Source of the DNA: Prauserella cavernicola
Lineage (GTDB): Bacteria > Actinomycetota > Actinomycetes > Mycobacteriales > Pseudonocardiaceae
DNA: 64,000 nucleotides
Assembly (NCBI RefSeq): GCF_016595675.1
Contig: NZ_JAENJH010000002.1
Span: forward strand, 992,001 to 1,056,000
Direction: 5' to 3'
The notes beneath the pieces are model-generated. The model searched no databases and was not told where the DNA came from. It saw nothing but the letters and a program-made list of their open reading frames with translations. Made by a program: the position numbers and the translations under genes. This document shows, one piece after another, positions 41,128-50,368 of the stretch. Each line of letters begins with the position of its first letter. Position 1 is the first letter of the stretch.

Positions 41128-43065
41128 GTGAGCTCGACCCGTGCCGACCTGCCCGCACCGCGCTGGCTCGTTCATCTCCTCCGCTCGACCCCCGTCCCCA
41201 TTCCCTGGGCCAGAGCCGTGCGCGCCGCGATCGCGCTGGCCGTGCCCATCGCTATCGGGTTCGCGCTCGACGAGCTCGTGCTGGGCGCGCTGGTCTCGAG
41301 CGGCGCGCTGCCCACGGTGCTCGCCGACGCGGCCGGGCCGTACCGGTATCGCGCCGTCCGGCTCGCCGGCGCGGCCTTCGCCGCGGTCGTCGGGTTCGGA
41401 CTCGGCCTGCTGACCGGGGGCAACCCGGCGTTCTCGATTCCGCTGGTGGTGGCTGTCTCCGCCGTCTCGGCGCTGATCAGCGCGGCCGGGAACAACGCGT
41501 CGATCGCGGCGCTGCAGCTGTTCGTGTTCACCGTGCTCGGCACCGGGCAGCACTCCGTGGGAACCGATTCCGAGCTCGCGCTCGCGTGCTTCGCCGGCGG
41601 TGCGGTGTGGGGTCTGCTCGTAGCGCTCGTCGGCTGGACCGTGCACGCCACCTCGCCGGAGCGACAGGCCGTCGCGCAGGTGTTCATCGAGCTGGCGGCC
41701 TTGCACTCGGCGCAGGACGAGGCGACCGCGCTCGCGGCCCGTCAGCAGCTCACCGCCTCCATGAACACCGCCTACGACCGGCTGCTCAACGCCCGCTCGT
41801 GGCTGTCGGGCCGAGACGTCACCTACCGCAAGCTGCTCAATCTGCTGTCGGCGGCGACACCTGCCGTCGAGGCGTGTGTGGCGATGGTCAACGCGGGCCT
41901 GCGCGCGCCGAGGGACGTGATCGAGTACTTCACCGACGTGGCCACGGCCGTGCTGGCGAACGGCCCGCTGCCGGACCCGCCGCGCGGCGAGCACCCTGAT
42001 CCGGCCATCACGGCGCTCTACCACGGGCTCGCCAAGATCAACACCGAGCAGGAACGCCAGCGGCGCGAGCGCGTCACCTTCCGCGCCCGCGTGCGCGAGT
42101 GGCTCGGCCTGTTGTCGTCTGGTCCGCTCACCTGGATCGCGGCGCTGCGCCTGACGCTGTGCGTGACCCTGGCGGAGCTGGTGAGCCTCGTCGTCCCCGT
42201 CGATCGCTCGTACTGGATCACGCTCACCGTCGGCATCGTGCTGAAGCCGGACTTCGGGTCGGTGTTCGGCAGGGCGATCCTGCGCGGGCTCGGCACGATC
42301 GTGGGCGTCGGAATCGGCGCCGCGGTGCTCGGCATCGGAACGCAGGGCATCGGACTGGTCCTGCTCGTCGGGCTGTTCGCCGCGGGCGCCGCGATCGGCA
42401 AGGTGCGCAACTACGGCATCCTCAGCGCCTTCGTGACGCCGTTGATCATCGTGCAGATGGACCTCACCGCGGGCGGTGACTGGCCGCTCGTGCTCGCGCG
42501 GTTGGTCGACACCGTCATCGGCTGCGTGATCGTGCTCGTGTTCGGCTATCTGCTGTGGCCAGGCAGCAGGCGGCCGCGGGTCGGCGGGCGGCTCGCCGAC
42601 GTCGCCGAGACCGTCGGCCACTACGTCGAGACCGGGCTGTCGGCCGCCGACACCCCGCAGGAGCGGACGGAGCGTTCGAGAAACCGGCGCAGGGCCTATC
42701 GCGGCCTCGCCGATTTGCGCACCGCGTTCCAGCAACTCGTGGTGGAGCCCTCGCCCGCCGGACGGCAGGCCGCGGCGTGGTGGCCCGCGATCGTGGCGCT
42801 CGAACAGCTCACCGACGCCGTCACGGCGGTGGTGGTGACCGTCGAACACGGCGCGCGACCACCGGCGGCCGATGACGTCCGGCTGATCACCGAGGGCCTC
42901 GGCGAACTCGCCGCGGCGGTCCGTGAGCAGCGCGATCCCGCCGGCGTCGACCTGCCTGCCGCCGAGGAACTGTCCGACATCGCTGATCAGTTGGAAAACG
43001 CGTTCGACGCCGTACGCGGACCTGATCTGACCAGGTCGCGGTTCACGTTCCGCCGAAGGGGATGA
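41128..43065 (+). CDS. FUSC-family (aromatic acid exporter-like) membrane protein
   Basis: A 645-aa membrane protein with two clusters of hydrophobic segments (about residues 25-170 and 340-480) separated by a long cytosolic helical region, and a C-terminal cytosolic tail (about 500-645). This is the fusaric-acid-resistance-like (FUSC/YccS) layout of putative transporters for aromatic acids or amphiphiles. GTG at 41128 is used. No periplasmic adaptor is expected in this Gram-positive. Substrate unknown. Confidence 0.88.
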   Translation: MSSTRADLPAPRWLVHLLRSTPVPIPWARAVRAAIALAVPIAIGFALDELVLGALVSSGALPTVLADAAGPYRYRAVRLAGAAFAAVVGFGLGLLTGGNPAFSIPLVVAVSAVSALISAAGNNASIAALQLFVFTVLGTGQHSVGTDSELALACFAGGAVWGLLVALVGWTVHATSPERQAVAQVFIELAALHSAQDEATALAARQQLTASMNTAYDRLLNARSWLSGRDVTYRKLLNLLSAATPAVEACVAMVNAGLRAPRDVIEYFTDVATAVLANGPLPDPPRGEHPDPAITALYHGLAKINTEQERQRRERVTFRARVREWLGLLSSGPLTWIAALRLTLCVTLAELVSLVVPVDRSYWITLTVGIVLKPDFGSVFGRAILRGLGTIVGVGIGAAVLGIGTQGIGLVLLVGLFAAGAAIGKVRNYGILSAFVTPLIIVQMDLTAGGDWPLVLARLVDTVIGCVIVLVFGYLLWPGSRRPRVGGRLADVAETVGHYVETGLSAADTPQERTERSRNRRRAYRGLADLRTAFQQLVVEPSPAGRQAAAWWPAIVALEQLTDAVTAVVVTVEHGARPPAADDVRLITEGLGELAAAVREQRDPAGVDLPAAEELSDIADQLENAFDAVRGPDLTRSRFTFRRRG

Positions 43066-43102
43066 CCCCTAAGGGAGTTCTCCCATTGCGCAGGAGACGT
43101 CA

Positions 43103-43384
43103 ATGCTGGTGAATGGACACATGGGCATCAACTTCGATGAGATCAAAAAGAAGGCTCAGGACGCGCTGAGCAAGAACAGCGACAAGGTCGAGCAGGGACT
43201 GGACAAGGCCAGCGGCTTCGCGAAGTCCAAGTTCGGCAACAAGTCCGACCAGATCGACAGCGCAACGAAGAAGGCGAAGAACTTCCTGCACAAGAGCGCG
43301 GGCGACGAAGGCGGCCAGCCTGGCCAGGGCGGACCGCAGGGCCCGCAGAATCCCCAGGGCCCGCAGGGACCGCAGAACCCGTAG
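43103..43384 (+). CDS. MT0933-type small protein (annotated antitoxin family)
   Basis: An 87-93 aa hydrophilic, Lys-rich helical protein: MGINFDEIKKKAQDALSK, then SDKVEQGLDKASGFAKSKF, matching the actinobacterial MT0933-like (Rv0909-type) antitoxin family. AGGAG at 43092-43096 favours the ATG at 43103; a second ATG at 43121 fits the family start. The C-terminal 25 residues are a Gly/Gln/Pro tail with GPQGPQNP repeats. No toxin gene (SRPBCC-type Rv0910 partner) adjoins it, although an SRPBCC gene lies two genes upstream on the other strand. Many family members may be stress proteins, not antitoxins. Confidence 0.72.
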   Translation: MLVNGHMGINFDEIKKKAQDALSKNSDKVEQGLDKASGFAKSKFGNKSDQIDSATKKAKNFLHKSAGDEGGQPGQGGPQGPQNPQGPQGPQNP

Positions 43385-43387
43385 CGG

Positions 43388-44365
43388 TTACCGCACCTCG
43401 CCGGTGAGCACGTCGCCGTCGAGTGCGGTGATCCGGCCACCCCGCTCGCCGAGTGCGAGCAGTCCGACGCGGGCGTCCGGTGCACCGAGGTCGACGCGGA
43501 CCCCGGTGTGCGGGGCGGAAGCGTACTTGTCGAGTTCGCGAATCCCCTCGTGCCCTGCGTCGATCGTCGCGGCCAGCCCGCCGGTCGATGCGAGGGAGCC
43601 GCGCGCGGCACCGAGCCTGCCGAGCGCCTCGTCGAGCACCGGCAGTAGCGAAGCACGGTTGCCCTCGGTCATCGCGCGCACCAGCTCGGGGTGCGAGCCC
43701 GCGACCCGCGTGCCGTCGCGGAACGATCCCGCCGCCAGCGCCGCCGCGAGCGGCCCGCCGACGGCGCCGACCGCGGCGAGCACCCCGGCCATCAGGTGCG
43801 GCAGGTGCGAGATCCGGGCCACCACCTCGTCGTGAGCGGCGGCGTTCGTCGGCACCACGTGCGCACCGGCGTCGAGCGCCAGTGCCGCCACCTCCCGCCA
43901 GACGTCCAGGTCCGTGTCGTCCTCGACGCACACCACCCACGCGGCTCCGGAGAACAGCGTCGCGCTGCCCGCCGCCCAGCCCGACTCGGCCGTGCCCGCC
44001 ATCGGATGCCCTCCGCAGAACCGCGCGTCCGGCAGCCGCCTGCCCACGACGTCGAGGACGGGCACCTTCACGCTCGTGACATCGGTGAGCAGGCAGTTCG
44101 GCGCGTGCTCCGCCACCAGCGGCAGCACCCGCTCCACCGCGGGCAGCGGAACGGCCAGCACCACGATCGCGTCCCGCTCGGCGGCGTCGCGCAGCGCTCC
44201 CGCCACGTCGACCGTCGCGGTGAAGCCGTCGGCGACGGCGGCCTCGGCGTCCACAGTGGAGTCGGTGGCACCCCAGGCCGTCCTGCCCGCGGCCGCCGCG
44301 GCCCGCAGCACGGAGCCGCCGATGAGCCCGAGTCCGATCACGCATACGTCTCGCACGGCGCCCAT
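43388..44365 (-). CDS. tyrA: Prephenate dehydrogenase
   Basis: A 325-aa Rossmann-fold enzyme. N-terminal NAD(P) motif VIGLGLIGGSVLRAA, then ADVTSVK and GGHPMAGTAESGW, typical of TyrA. It converts prephenate to 4-hydroxyphenylpyruvate in tyrosine synthesis. No ACT domain is seen; the C-terminus is a short beta-like tail. Convergent with the small MT0933-type gene, three bases apart. Confidence 0.93.
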   Translation of the reverse strand: MGAVRDVCVIGLGLIGGSVLRAAAAAGRTAWGATDSTVDAEAAVADGFTATVDVAGALRDAAERDAIVVLAVPLPAVERVLPLVAEHAPNCLLTDVTSVKVPVLDVVGRRLPDARFCGGHPMAGTAESGWAAGSATLFSGAAWVVCVEDDTDLDVWREVAALALDAGAHVVPTNAAAHDEVVARISHLPHLMAGVLAAVGAVGGPLAAALAAGSFRDGTRVAGSHPELVRAMTEGNRASLLPVLDEALGRLGAARGSLASTGGLAATIDAGHEGIRELDKYASAPHTGVRVDLGAPDARVGLLALGERGGRITALDGDVLTGEVR

Positions 44366-44384
44366 CCTGCCGTATCGCGTCCCG

Positions 44385-45614
44385 TCAGCGCAGGGCGTCC
44401 AGCGCGAACGCCGCGTACGTCGCCACCCCGCTCGCCATCGCCGCCTCGTTGTACTGCACGCGGTTCGAGTGGTTCGGCGCGGCCTCGTCCGGTGTGGTCT
44501 CCGGCGGGCAGGCGCCGAGGAAGGCGAACGCGCCCGGAACCCGTTGCAGCACGTAGGAGAAGTCCTCGGCGCCCATGATCGGGTCGGGCATCTCCAGCGA
44601 GTTGCTCTCGCCGAGGACCTCCGCCGCCAGTTCGAGGACCCGCGTGGCCTGCCCGGCGTCGTTGACGGTCGGCGGGTAGCCGGGGTCGACGTCGGCGAGC
44701 ACCCGGCAGCCGTGAGCGGCGCCGATGTTCTCGCACACCGCGCCCAGTTCCGCGTGCACGCGCGCCCGCGTGCGCTCGGACAGCGTGCGGATGGTGCCCT
44801 CCAGCACAGCGGTCTCCGGGATGACGTTGGTGGTGGTGCCCGCCTCGATCCTGGTCACCGAGAGCACCGCCGGGTCGAAGACGCCGATCCGGCGCGTGAT
44901 CATCGTCTGCAGCGCCCCGACCATCTCCGCCGCCGCGGGCACCGGGTCGAGTGCGTTGTGCGGCATCGAGCCGTGCCCGCCCCTGCCGGTGATCTTGATG
45001 TGGAACGTGTCCGCCGCGGCCATGAGCGGACCCGGCCGCGTCGCGATCTGCCCGCTCGGCAGGTTGGCGTAGATGTGCAGCCCGAGTGCCCGCTCCACGC
45101 GCGTGCCCGCCGCGTCGAGCACGCCCTCGTGGATCATGTGCCGCGCTCCGTGGAAGCCCTCCTCGCCCGGCTGGAACATGAACACCACCGAGCCCGCGAG
45201 CTCGTCGGTGTGGTTCGCGAGCAGTCGAGCCGCCGAGGCGAGCATCGCGACGTGGGTGTCGTGGCCGCACGCGTGCATCGCACCGGCTACTTCGGACGCG
45301 AACTCCTCGCCCGTGTCCTCCGGCATCGGCAGCGCGTCCATGTCGCCGCGCAACAGCACGGCGGGGCCGGGCCGCGCGCCGCGCAGCACGGCCGTGACCG
45401 AGGACGTCGACTTGCCGACGGTCACCTCGAGCGGCAGGTCCTCGATGGCCTCGAGTACCGCTTTCTGCGAGGCGGGCAGCTCGAGACCCAGCTCGGGATG
45501 GCGGTGCAGCCGCCTGCGCAGGGCGATCGTGGTGGGCTGGAGGGCCTCGGCTTCGGCGCGCAGGCCTGCGAAGCGGGCGTCGGGAAGCGAGGGCAGCTCG
45601 GTCGGTCCGGTCAT
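44385..45614 (-). CDS. M20-family amidohydrolase
   Basis: A 409-aa M20D-type amidohydrolase (IAA-amino acid/N-acyl hydrolase or aminoacyl deacetylase type). Metal-site motifs: GDMDALPMPE, ACGHDTHVAMLA, FMFQPGEEG and GAEDFSYVLQ. It hydrolyses N-acyl amino acid amide bonds with a two-metal centre. ATG at 45614 (MTGPTELPSLPDARF) is chosen over an upstream frame start lacking a family match. Neighbouring tyrA starts downstream by 19 bases on the same strand. Confidence 0.92.
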   Translation of the reverse strand: MTGPTELPSLPDARFAGLRAEAEALQPTTIALRRRLHRHPELGLELPASQKAVLEAIEDLPLEVTVGKSTSSVTAVLRGARPGPAVLLRGDMDALPMPEDTGEEFASEVAGAMHACGHDTHVAMLASAARLLANHTDELAGSVVFMFQPGEEGFHGARHMIHEGVLDAAGTRVERALGLHIYANLPSGQIATRPGPLMAAADTFHIKITGRGGHGSMPHNALDPVPAAAEMVGALQTMITRRIGVFDPAVLSVTRIEAGTTTNVIPETAVLEGTIRTLSERTRARVHAELGAVCENIGAAHGCRVLADVDPGYPPTVNDAGQATRVLELAAEVLGESNSLEMPDPIMGAEDFSYVLQRVPGAFAFLGACPPETTPDEAAPNHSNRVQYNEAAMASGVATYAAFALDALR

Positions 45615-45688
45615 GGACTCGATACTGACACGCCAACGGTGCACGTTTCGGCGCTCGGCGCGGGGCCGTGCGGGTATACGGTGGGCGC

Positions 45689-46171
45689 ATGGCGGTGAAG
45701 GAGCCGATCACGGGGTTCGCAGTGGCCGTCGTGCGCGAGGACGGCCGGTGGCGATGCAGCCCGTTGGACACGGCTGCGCTGGGGGAACTGGACGCCGCGA
45801 TCACGGAGTTGAGGAAACTGCGCTCGACGGGAGCGGTCTTCGGGCTGCTGGCCGTCGACGACGAGTTCTTCGTGATCGTGCGCCCGAGCCCCGGCGGAGC
45901 GGGACTTCTGTTGTCCGACGCGGCGGCGGCGCTCGACTACGACATCGCCGCTGACGTACTCGACCTGTTGCGCGTCGATCCACCCGACGAGGACGACGAC
46001 GTGCTCTGGCCGGAGGGCGATCTGGAGGTGCTCGCCGATCTCGGCATGCCGGGTCCGGAGCTCGAGGTGATCGTCAACGAGGTCGAGCTGTACCCGGACG
46101 AGCAGCTGCAGATGATCGCGCAGCGCTGCGGTTTCTCCGACGAGTTCGGCAAGCTGCTCGACGAGCTGTGA
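45689..46171 (+). CDS. tRNA adenosine deaminase-associated protein
   Basis: A 160-aa acidic protein (MAVKEPITGFAVAVVREDGR) of the actinobacterial family encoded beside tadA. It has no catalytic motif; a partner role for TadA is inferred from constant linkage. Its stop overlaps the tadA GTG by four bases (GTGA). Confidence 0.87.
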   Translation: MAVKEPITGFAVAVVREDGRWRCSPLDTAALGELDAAITELRKLRSTGAVFGLLAVDDEFFVIVRPSPGGAGLLLSDAAAALDYDIAADVLDLLRVDPPDEDDDVLWPEGDLEVLADLGMPGPELEVIVNEVELYPDEQLQMIAQRCGFSDEFGKLLDEL

Positions 46172-46653
46172 GGCCCGACGACACCTCCGCGGTGCGAGCG
46201 GCGTTGCTGGTCGCACTGCAGGCGCGCGGTACGGCGGACGTTCCCATCGGCGCCGTGGTGTTCGGTCCCGACGGCACCGAGTTGGGCTCCGCGCACAATG
46301 CCCGCGAGCAGCTCGGCGACCCGACGGCGCACGCCGAGGTGCTCGCGCTGCGAGAGGCGGCGAGCAGCTTCGGCGACGGCTGGCGGCTCGCGGGCTGCAC
46401 CCTCGCCGTGACGGTGGAGCCGTGCACGATGTGCGCGGGCGCGCTCGTGCTGGCGCGCGTCTCCCGCGTGGTGTTCGGCGCGTGGGAGCCGAAGACGGGC
46501 GCGGTGGGTTCGCTGTGGGACGTCGTGCGCGACCGGAGGCTCAACCACCGCCCCGAGGTGCGCGGCGGGGTGCTCGCCGACGAGTGTTCGGCACTGCTGG
46601 AGGAGTTCTTCGCTGGTCAGCGTGGGAGCGCGGGCCCGTTCGAAGCTCGCTGA
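46168..46653 (+). CDS. tadA: tRNA-specific adenosine deaminase
   Basis: A 161-aa zinc deaminase with the HAE motif (TAHAEVLALR) and PCTMC (EPCTMCAGALVLA), as in TadA. It converts A34 to inosine in tRNA-Arg(ACG). GTG start, coupled to the upstream associated protein. A tRNA-Ser gene follows 23 bases later. Confidence 0.95.
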   Translation: MRPDDTSAVRAALLVALQARGTADVPIGAVVFGPDGTELGSAHNAREQLGDPTAHAEVLALREAASSFGDGWRLAGCTLAVTVEPCTMCAGALVLARVSRVVFGAWEPKTGAVGSLWDVVRDRRLNHRPEVRGGVLADECSALLEEFFAGQRGSAGPFEAR

Positions 46654-46676
46654 GACGATGCAGTAACGTATCCGTC

Positions 46677-46764
46677 GGTAGCGTGTCCGAGCGGCCGAAG
46701 GAGCACGACTCGAAATCGTGTGACGGGTAACCCCCGTCCGTGGGTTCAAATCCCACCGCTACCG
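46677..46764 (+). tRNA. tRNA-Ser (anticodon CGA)
   Basis: An 88-base class II tRNA. Acceptor stem GGTAGCG (46677-46683) pairs with CGCTACC (46757-46763); discriminator G. The anticodon arm CACGA-CTCGAAA-TCGTG has anticodon CGA at 46711-46713, reading UCG. The long variable arm (GACGGGTAACCCCCGTC) and the T-loop GGGTTCAAATCCC are typical. CCA is not encoded. Confidence 0.96.
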
Positions 46765-46771
46765 CTCAGAT

Positions 46772-46815
46772 GAAGGCCTCGTTTCTCCCGTTCGATCGGG
46801 GGAGACGAGGCCTTC
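46772..46815 (+). terminator. Terminator after tRNA-Ser
   Basis: GAAGGCCTCG (46772-46781) pairs with CGAGGCCTTC (46806-46815), extended by TTCTCCC/GGGAGA pairs inside, forming a long hairpin that starts seven bases after the tRNA. Confidence 0.8.
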
Positions 46816-46978
46816 GTCGTGTTCGAGCCTTTCCCCGCAGGTGGCACGGAGCTTCGTCGGTGAGCGTCGCGTGAGCCATTGACTCTGAGTTGTTGAATTC
46901 GGTTGACGGAGGTGGGGCGCGGCATGCGCGCCGTGCCACCTGCGGTGAGTTCCGCTCGACTTGCAAGGGGCCAACAAC

Positions 46979-47338
46979 ATGCTTTTCATCAAGGCGGCGA
47001 CCGGCGCGGTAGCCGTCTCAGTGCTCGGCGTCGCCCTCACCGGATGCGGGGGGAGCAGCGTGGAGGGAACCTATTTCGGTACCGCGGGTGACACCATCCT
47101 GGTCATCAAGTCGGAAGGCGAGTGCCTCTACAGCCAGGAGTACAAAGAGGGCCAAGAGATCGAGGACCTCGACGAGAGGGACATCCGCGAGTGCACCTGG
47201 ACGGTCTCCGGGGACCACTTGACCTTCAGCGGTCTCGTCAAGAGAGGCGGGACGGTGCAGGGCACGGTCTCCGACGATGGCTCGCTCTCCCTGCCCCACC
47301 AGAAGACCTGGAACGGAGAGATCTACACCAAGGGTTAG
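46979..47338 (+). CDS. Small putative lipoprotein
   Basis: A 119-aa protein with signal peptide and lipobox LTGC (Cys at about residue 24). The ATG at 46979 has AAGGGG nine bases upstream. The mature part is a small beta-rich domain (SVEGTYFGTAGDTILVIKSE) with two further cysteines, resembling beta-sheet lipoproteins of unknown role. Monocistronic. Confidence 0.82.
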   Translation: MLFIKAATGAVAVSVLGVALTGCGGSSVEGTYFGTAGDTILVIKSEGECLYSQEYKEGQEIEDLDERDIRECTWTVSGDHLTFSGLVKRGGTVQGTVSDDGSLSLPHQKTWNGEIYTKG

Positions 47339-47428
47339 GTCCTGGTCGCTCACCGCCGCCCTGAGCGCGGTTGCGACAACGTGCTGACAACGTGCTGTGG
47401 TCACAGTCGAATTACTTCACTTCAGAGT

Positions 47429-47443
47429 GTGAAACATATTCAC
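47429..47443. promoter_or_regulatory. Possible operator upstream of the sugar dehydrogenase
   Basis: GTGAAACATATTCAC has perfect five-base arms around ACATA, 22 bases before the start codon, in an AT-rich patch. It may be part of the promoter or a regulator site. The match is short. Confidence 0.3.
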
Positions 47444-47464
47444 TCGATCTAGCGAAAACGGGGC

Positions 47465-50302
47465 ATGTCCTCCGCAGGGAAGCGTGTGCCCGCATTCGTG
47501 TTCGCCGTGGTCGGCGTTGCGCTCATGGTCGCCGGCCTGCTCGCCGGGCTCCCGCCCCGGCATGCCTCGGCGGCGCCCGCACTGCCCGACGGTTTCGTGC
47601 TCAGGGACCAACCGAGCGGGCAGGCCGCCTTCGACCTCACCGACTTCGCCTACCTGCCCGACGGCAGCCTGCTGTCCACCGGCAAGCTCGGCAAGGTCGC
47701 GTGGGTCTCCGCGGACGGCGCGCGCACGCGGACCCTCGCCACGCTCCCGGTTGAGCCCGTGCAGGACCTGGGACTCGTCGGGATCGCCGTGGCGCCCGAC
47801 TACGCGAGCTCGCGCAAGATCTACCTCGCGCGCTCCGTGCCCAGCGGCAACGGCTACGTCATCCGGCTCGCTGCCTGGACCGTCACCGGCGGCGACGAGC
47901 CCGCCGGACTCACCGGCGAGAACACGTTGCTCCAGGTGCCGGGCGACTCGAACGTCCACGGCATCACCGGGATCGTCGCGGCGCAGGACGGCACCATCTG
48001 GGTGTCGATCGGCGACGTCTCCCACTACGTCGGCACCGATCCCCGCGCCCTGCGCGCGCTCGATGTCAACCAGCCGCAGGGCAAGATCATGCGCATCCTG
48101 CCGAACGGCAACGGGGTGCAGGGCAACCCGTACTACGACCCCGCGGCCCCGGGTGCGACGCGGAGCAAGGTGTTCGCGAGCGGCTTTCGCAGCCCGTTCC
48201 GGCTCTCGCTCGACCCGCGCAGTGGCCTGCCCGTCGTCGGTGACGTCGGCTACCAGACGTGGGAAGAGGTCAGCCTCGTCAAGCCCGGCCTGCGCTACGG
48301 CTGGCCGTGCTGGGAGGGCAACTCGCGCACGCCCGGCTACAGCACGCTCGCCGCGTGCGCCGGCGTCGAGAACACCGCACCGCTGGTCGCCTACCGCCAC
48401 GGCGGCGGCATCGACCAGGGCAACAGCGTCACCGGCGGCGTCTTCTACACCGGCTCCGTCTACCCCGAGCAGTACCGCAACACGTACTTCTTCGGCGACT
48501 ACGTTGCCAACAAGCTGTGGACGATGCGGTTCACGCCGGACGGCACCGTGACGCGGCCGAGGGAGAACCCGCCGTTCGGCACCGACATCGGCGGGCCGGT
48601 GAAGTTCGCGACCGGTCCTGGCGGCGACATCGTCTACGCCGACATCAAGTCCGGGCAGCTGCGCAGGCTCAGCTACGCGCCGGGCAACTCCGAGCCAGTG
48701 GCCAAGGCGTCCACGAGCACGAACCCGGAGACGCGCACGGTCACCTTCGACGCGTCGGGCTCCATCGACTACGACGGCGACCAGCTGCGCTACGAGTGGG
48801 ACTTCGGCGACGGCGCCACTGACACGGGCGTGCGCGTGACCCACGCGTACCCGGACTCGGCGCAGCGCTTCACCGCGACGCTCACCGTCACCGACCCGCT
48901 CGGGCTCTCGTCGTCGCTGGAGATCACCGTGGTGCCCGGAAACCACGCGCCCGTGATCACGCCCGTCACGCCGGAGGGCCGCGACTTCGCGGTCGGCGAG
49001 CAGGTGGAGGTGACGGTGGAGGCGACCGACGTCGAGGACGGCGCCGTGGACGTCGCATGGACCAGCTCCGTCGTGCACTGCGCCGAGGAGGACACGTGCC
49101 ACGCGCACAGTGGCCCCGCGGGCACCGGCCCGACGATCACCATGCCGTTCACCGACCACCCGGACTCGCGGATGGAGTTCACGGCCACGGCGACCGACAG
49201 CGACGGAGTGTCCACGAGCTACACCTCCGTCGCCGCTCCGAGGGAGCACCGGGTGACGCTGACCAGCAACGTGCCGACCGGGCTGCAGATGCCCGACGAG
49301 GGCACCGGCGGCAGCGTCGCGATGGTCACCGAGGGCGCGCTGCTGAAGATCGAGGCGGCGGCCACCGCGAGCGACGGTGCGTCGACGTTCGCGAGCTGGT
49401 CGGACGGCTCCACGCAGGCGAGCCGCACCGTCACGATGGGCAGCTCCGACCTGACGCTGCACGCCACCTACACGACACCGGTGCAGCAGCGCTACAGCTC
49501 CGACGCCGGACTGCGCGGGGTGCTCGGCGCTCCGACCGGGCCGGAGGTCATCGAGGGCGGCGTGTACTACCGGCCCTACGCAGGCGGCAGGCTCTACTGG
49601 TCGGCGCCGACCGGCACGAAGGCCGTGTTCGGCGCGATCCACGACCGCTACGTCGCGCTCGGCGCGCACCGGGCGCTCGGCCCGCCGAGCACGGAGGAGA
49701 CGTCGACGCCGGGAAACACGGGCCGCTACAACCACTTCGCCGGTCTGCCCGGCGCCGGTCCCGCGTCGATCTACTGGACGGCGAGCACGGGTGCGCACGG
49801 AATCTGGGGTGAGATCAGGAAGAAGTGGGCGGCACTTGGCTGGGAGCGTTCTCCGCTGGGCTTCCCGACCACCAGCGAGTCGGTGACCCCGGACGGAACC
49901 GGGCGGTACAACCACTTCTCGAAGACCGGTTCCATCTACTGGACCCCCAGCACGGGTGCGCACGGCATCTGGGGCGAGATCCGCAAGCGCTGGGCGGCGC
50001 TGGGCTGGGAGCGTGGCCCGCTCGGCTACCCGACCACCGACGAGGGCGTGACGCCCGACGGTCGCGGGCGGTACAACCACTTCTCCAAGACCGGCTCGGT
50101 CTACTGGACGGCGAGCACCGGTGCGCGGGAGGTCTACGGCGCGATCCGCTCGCGCTGGGCCGCGCGCGGCTGGGAACGTTCCTACCTCGGCTACCCGACG
50201 AGTGGTGAGTTCGCCGTGGCGGGCGGTCGCAGGAACAACTTCCAGCACGGCTACATCCAGTGGACCGCCTCGAACGGATCAGTGGTCGACCGCCGCTACT
50301 AG
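47465..50302 (+). CDS. Secreted glucose/sorbosone dehydrogenase with PKD and LGFP wall-binding repeats
   Basis: A 945-aa exported protein. Signal peptide at 1-37 (…GLPPRHASA). Residues about 40-405 are a glucose/sorbosone (PQQ-type) dehydrogenase beta-propeller (LTDFAYLPDGSLLSTGKLGKV; GYQTWEEVSLVKPGLRYGWP). A PKD domain follows (about 410-500, TFDASGSIDYDGDQLRYEWDF) and one more beta domain. The C-terminal 270 residues hold about five LGFP repeats (for example WAALGWERSPLGFPTTSE), which bind the cell wall. It probably oxidises an extracellular sugar while attached to the envelope. PQQ dependence is inferred from the family; no cofactor genes are nearby. Confidence 0.92.
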   Translation: MSSAGKRVPAFVFAVVGVALMVAGLLAGLPPRHASAAPALPDGFVLRDQPSGQAAFDLTDFAYLPDGSLLSTGKLGKVAWVSADGARTRTLATLPVEPVQDLGLVGIAVAPDYASSRKIYLARSVPSGNGYVIRLAAWTVTGGDEPAGLTGENTLLQVPGDSNVHGITGIVAAQDGTIWVSIGDVSHYVGTDPRALRALDVNQPQGKIMRILPNGNGVQGNPYYDPAAPGATRSKVFASGFRSPFRLSLDPRSGLPVVGDVGYQTWEEVSLVKPGLRYGWPCWEGNSRTPGYSTLAACAGVENTAPLVAYRHGGGIDQGNSVTGGVFYTGSVYPEQYRNTYFFGDYVANKLWTMRFTPDGTVTRPRENPPFGTDIGGPVKFATGPGGDIVYADIKSGQLRRLSYAPGNSEPVAKASTSTNPETRTVTFDASGSIDYDGDQLRYEWDFGDGATDTGVRVTHAYPDSAQRFTATLTVTDPLGLSSSLEITVVPGNHAPVITPVTPEGRDFAVGEQVEVTVEATDVEDGAVDVAWTSSVVHCAEEDTCHAHSGPAGTGPTITMPFTDHPDSRMEFTATATDSDGVSTSYTSVAAPREHRVTLTSNVPTGLQMPDEGTGGSVAMVTEGALLKIEAAATASDGASTFASWSDGSTQASRTVTMGSSDLTLHATYTTPVQQRYSSDAGLRGVLGAPTGPEVIEGGVYYRPYAGGRLYWSAPTGTKAVFGAIHDRYVALGAHRALGPPSTEETSTPGNTGRYNHFAGLPGAGPASIYWTASTGAHGIWGEIRKKWAALGWERSPLGFPTTSESVTPDGTGRYNHFSKTGSIYWTPSTGAHGIWGEIRKRWAALGWERGPLGYPTTDEGVTPDGRGRYNHFSKTGSVYWTASTGAREVYGAIRSRWAARGWERSYLGYPTSGEFAVAGGRRNNFQHGYIQWTASNGSVVDRRY

Positions 50303-50313
50303 CCGGCCACAGA

Positions 50314-50368
50314 TGCGGTGAAGGGCACCTTTACTGCGTTCAATGCAGTAAAGGTGCCCTTCACCGCA
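50314..50368. terminator. 55-bp perfect palindrome between convergent genes (dispersed repeat, copy 2)
   Basis: Arms of 24 bases (50314-50337 and 50345-50368) are perfectly complementary around GTTCAAT. The inner 23 bases of each arm are identical to copy 1 at 3193-3245; only the two outer loop bases differ. It spans the stop codon of the LuxR gene (50361-50363) and begins 12 bases after the dehydrogenase stop, so it would terminate both genes. Confidence 0.75.

Noticed and set aside
43103-43384. Toxin-antitoxin pair with the SRPBCC gene at 40651-41091
   Set aside because: The genes are on opposite strands with a FUSC gene between them; no operon link supports pairing.
46861-46930. TTGACT/TTGACGG boxes upstream of the small lipoprotein as a promoter
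   Set aside because: The two boxes look alike and no -10 hexamer falls at proper distance; evidence too weak.
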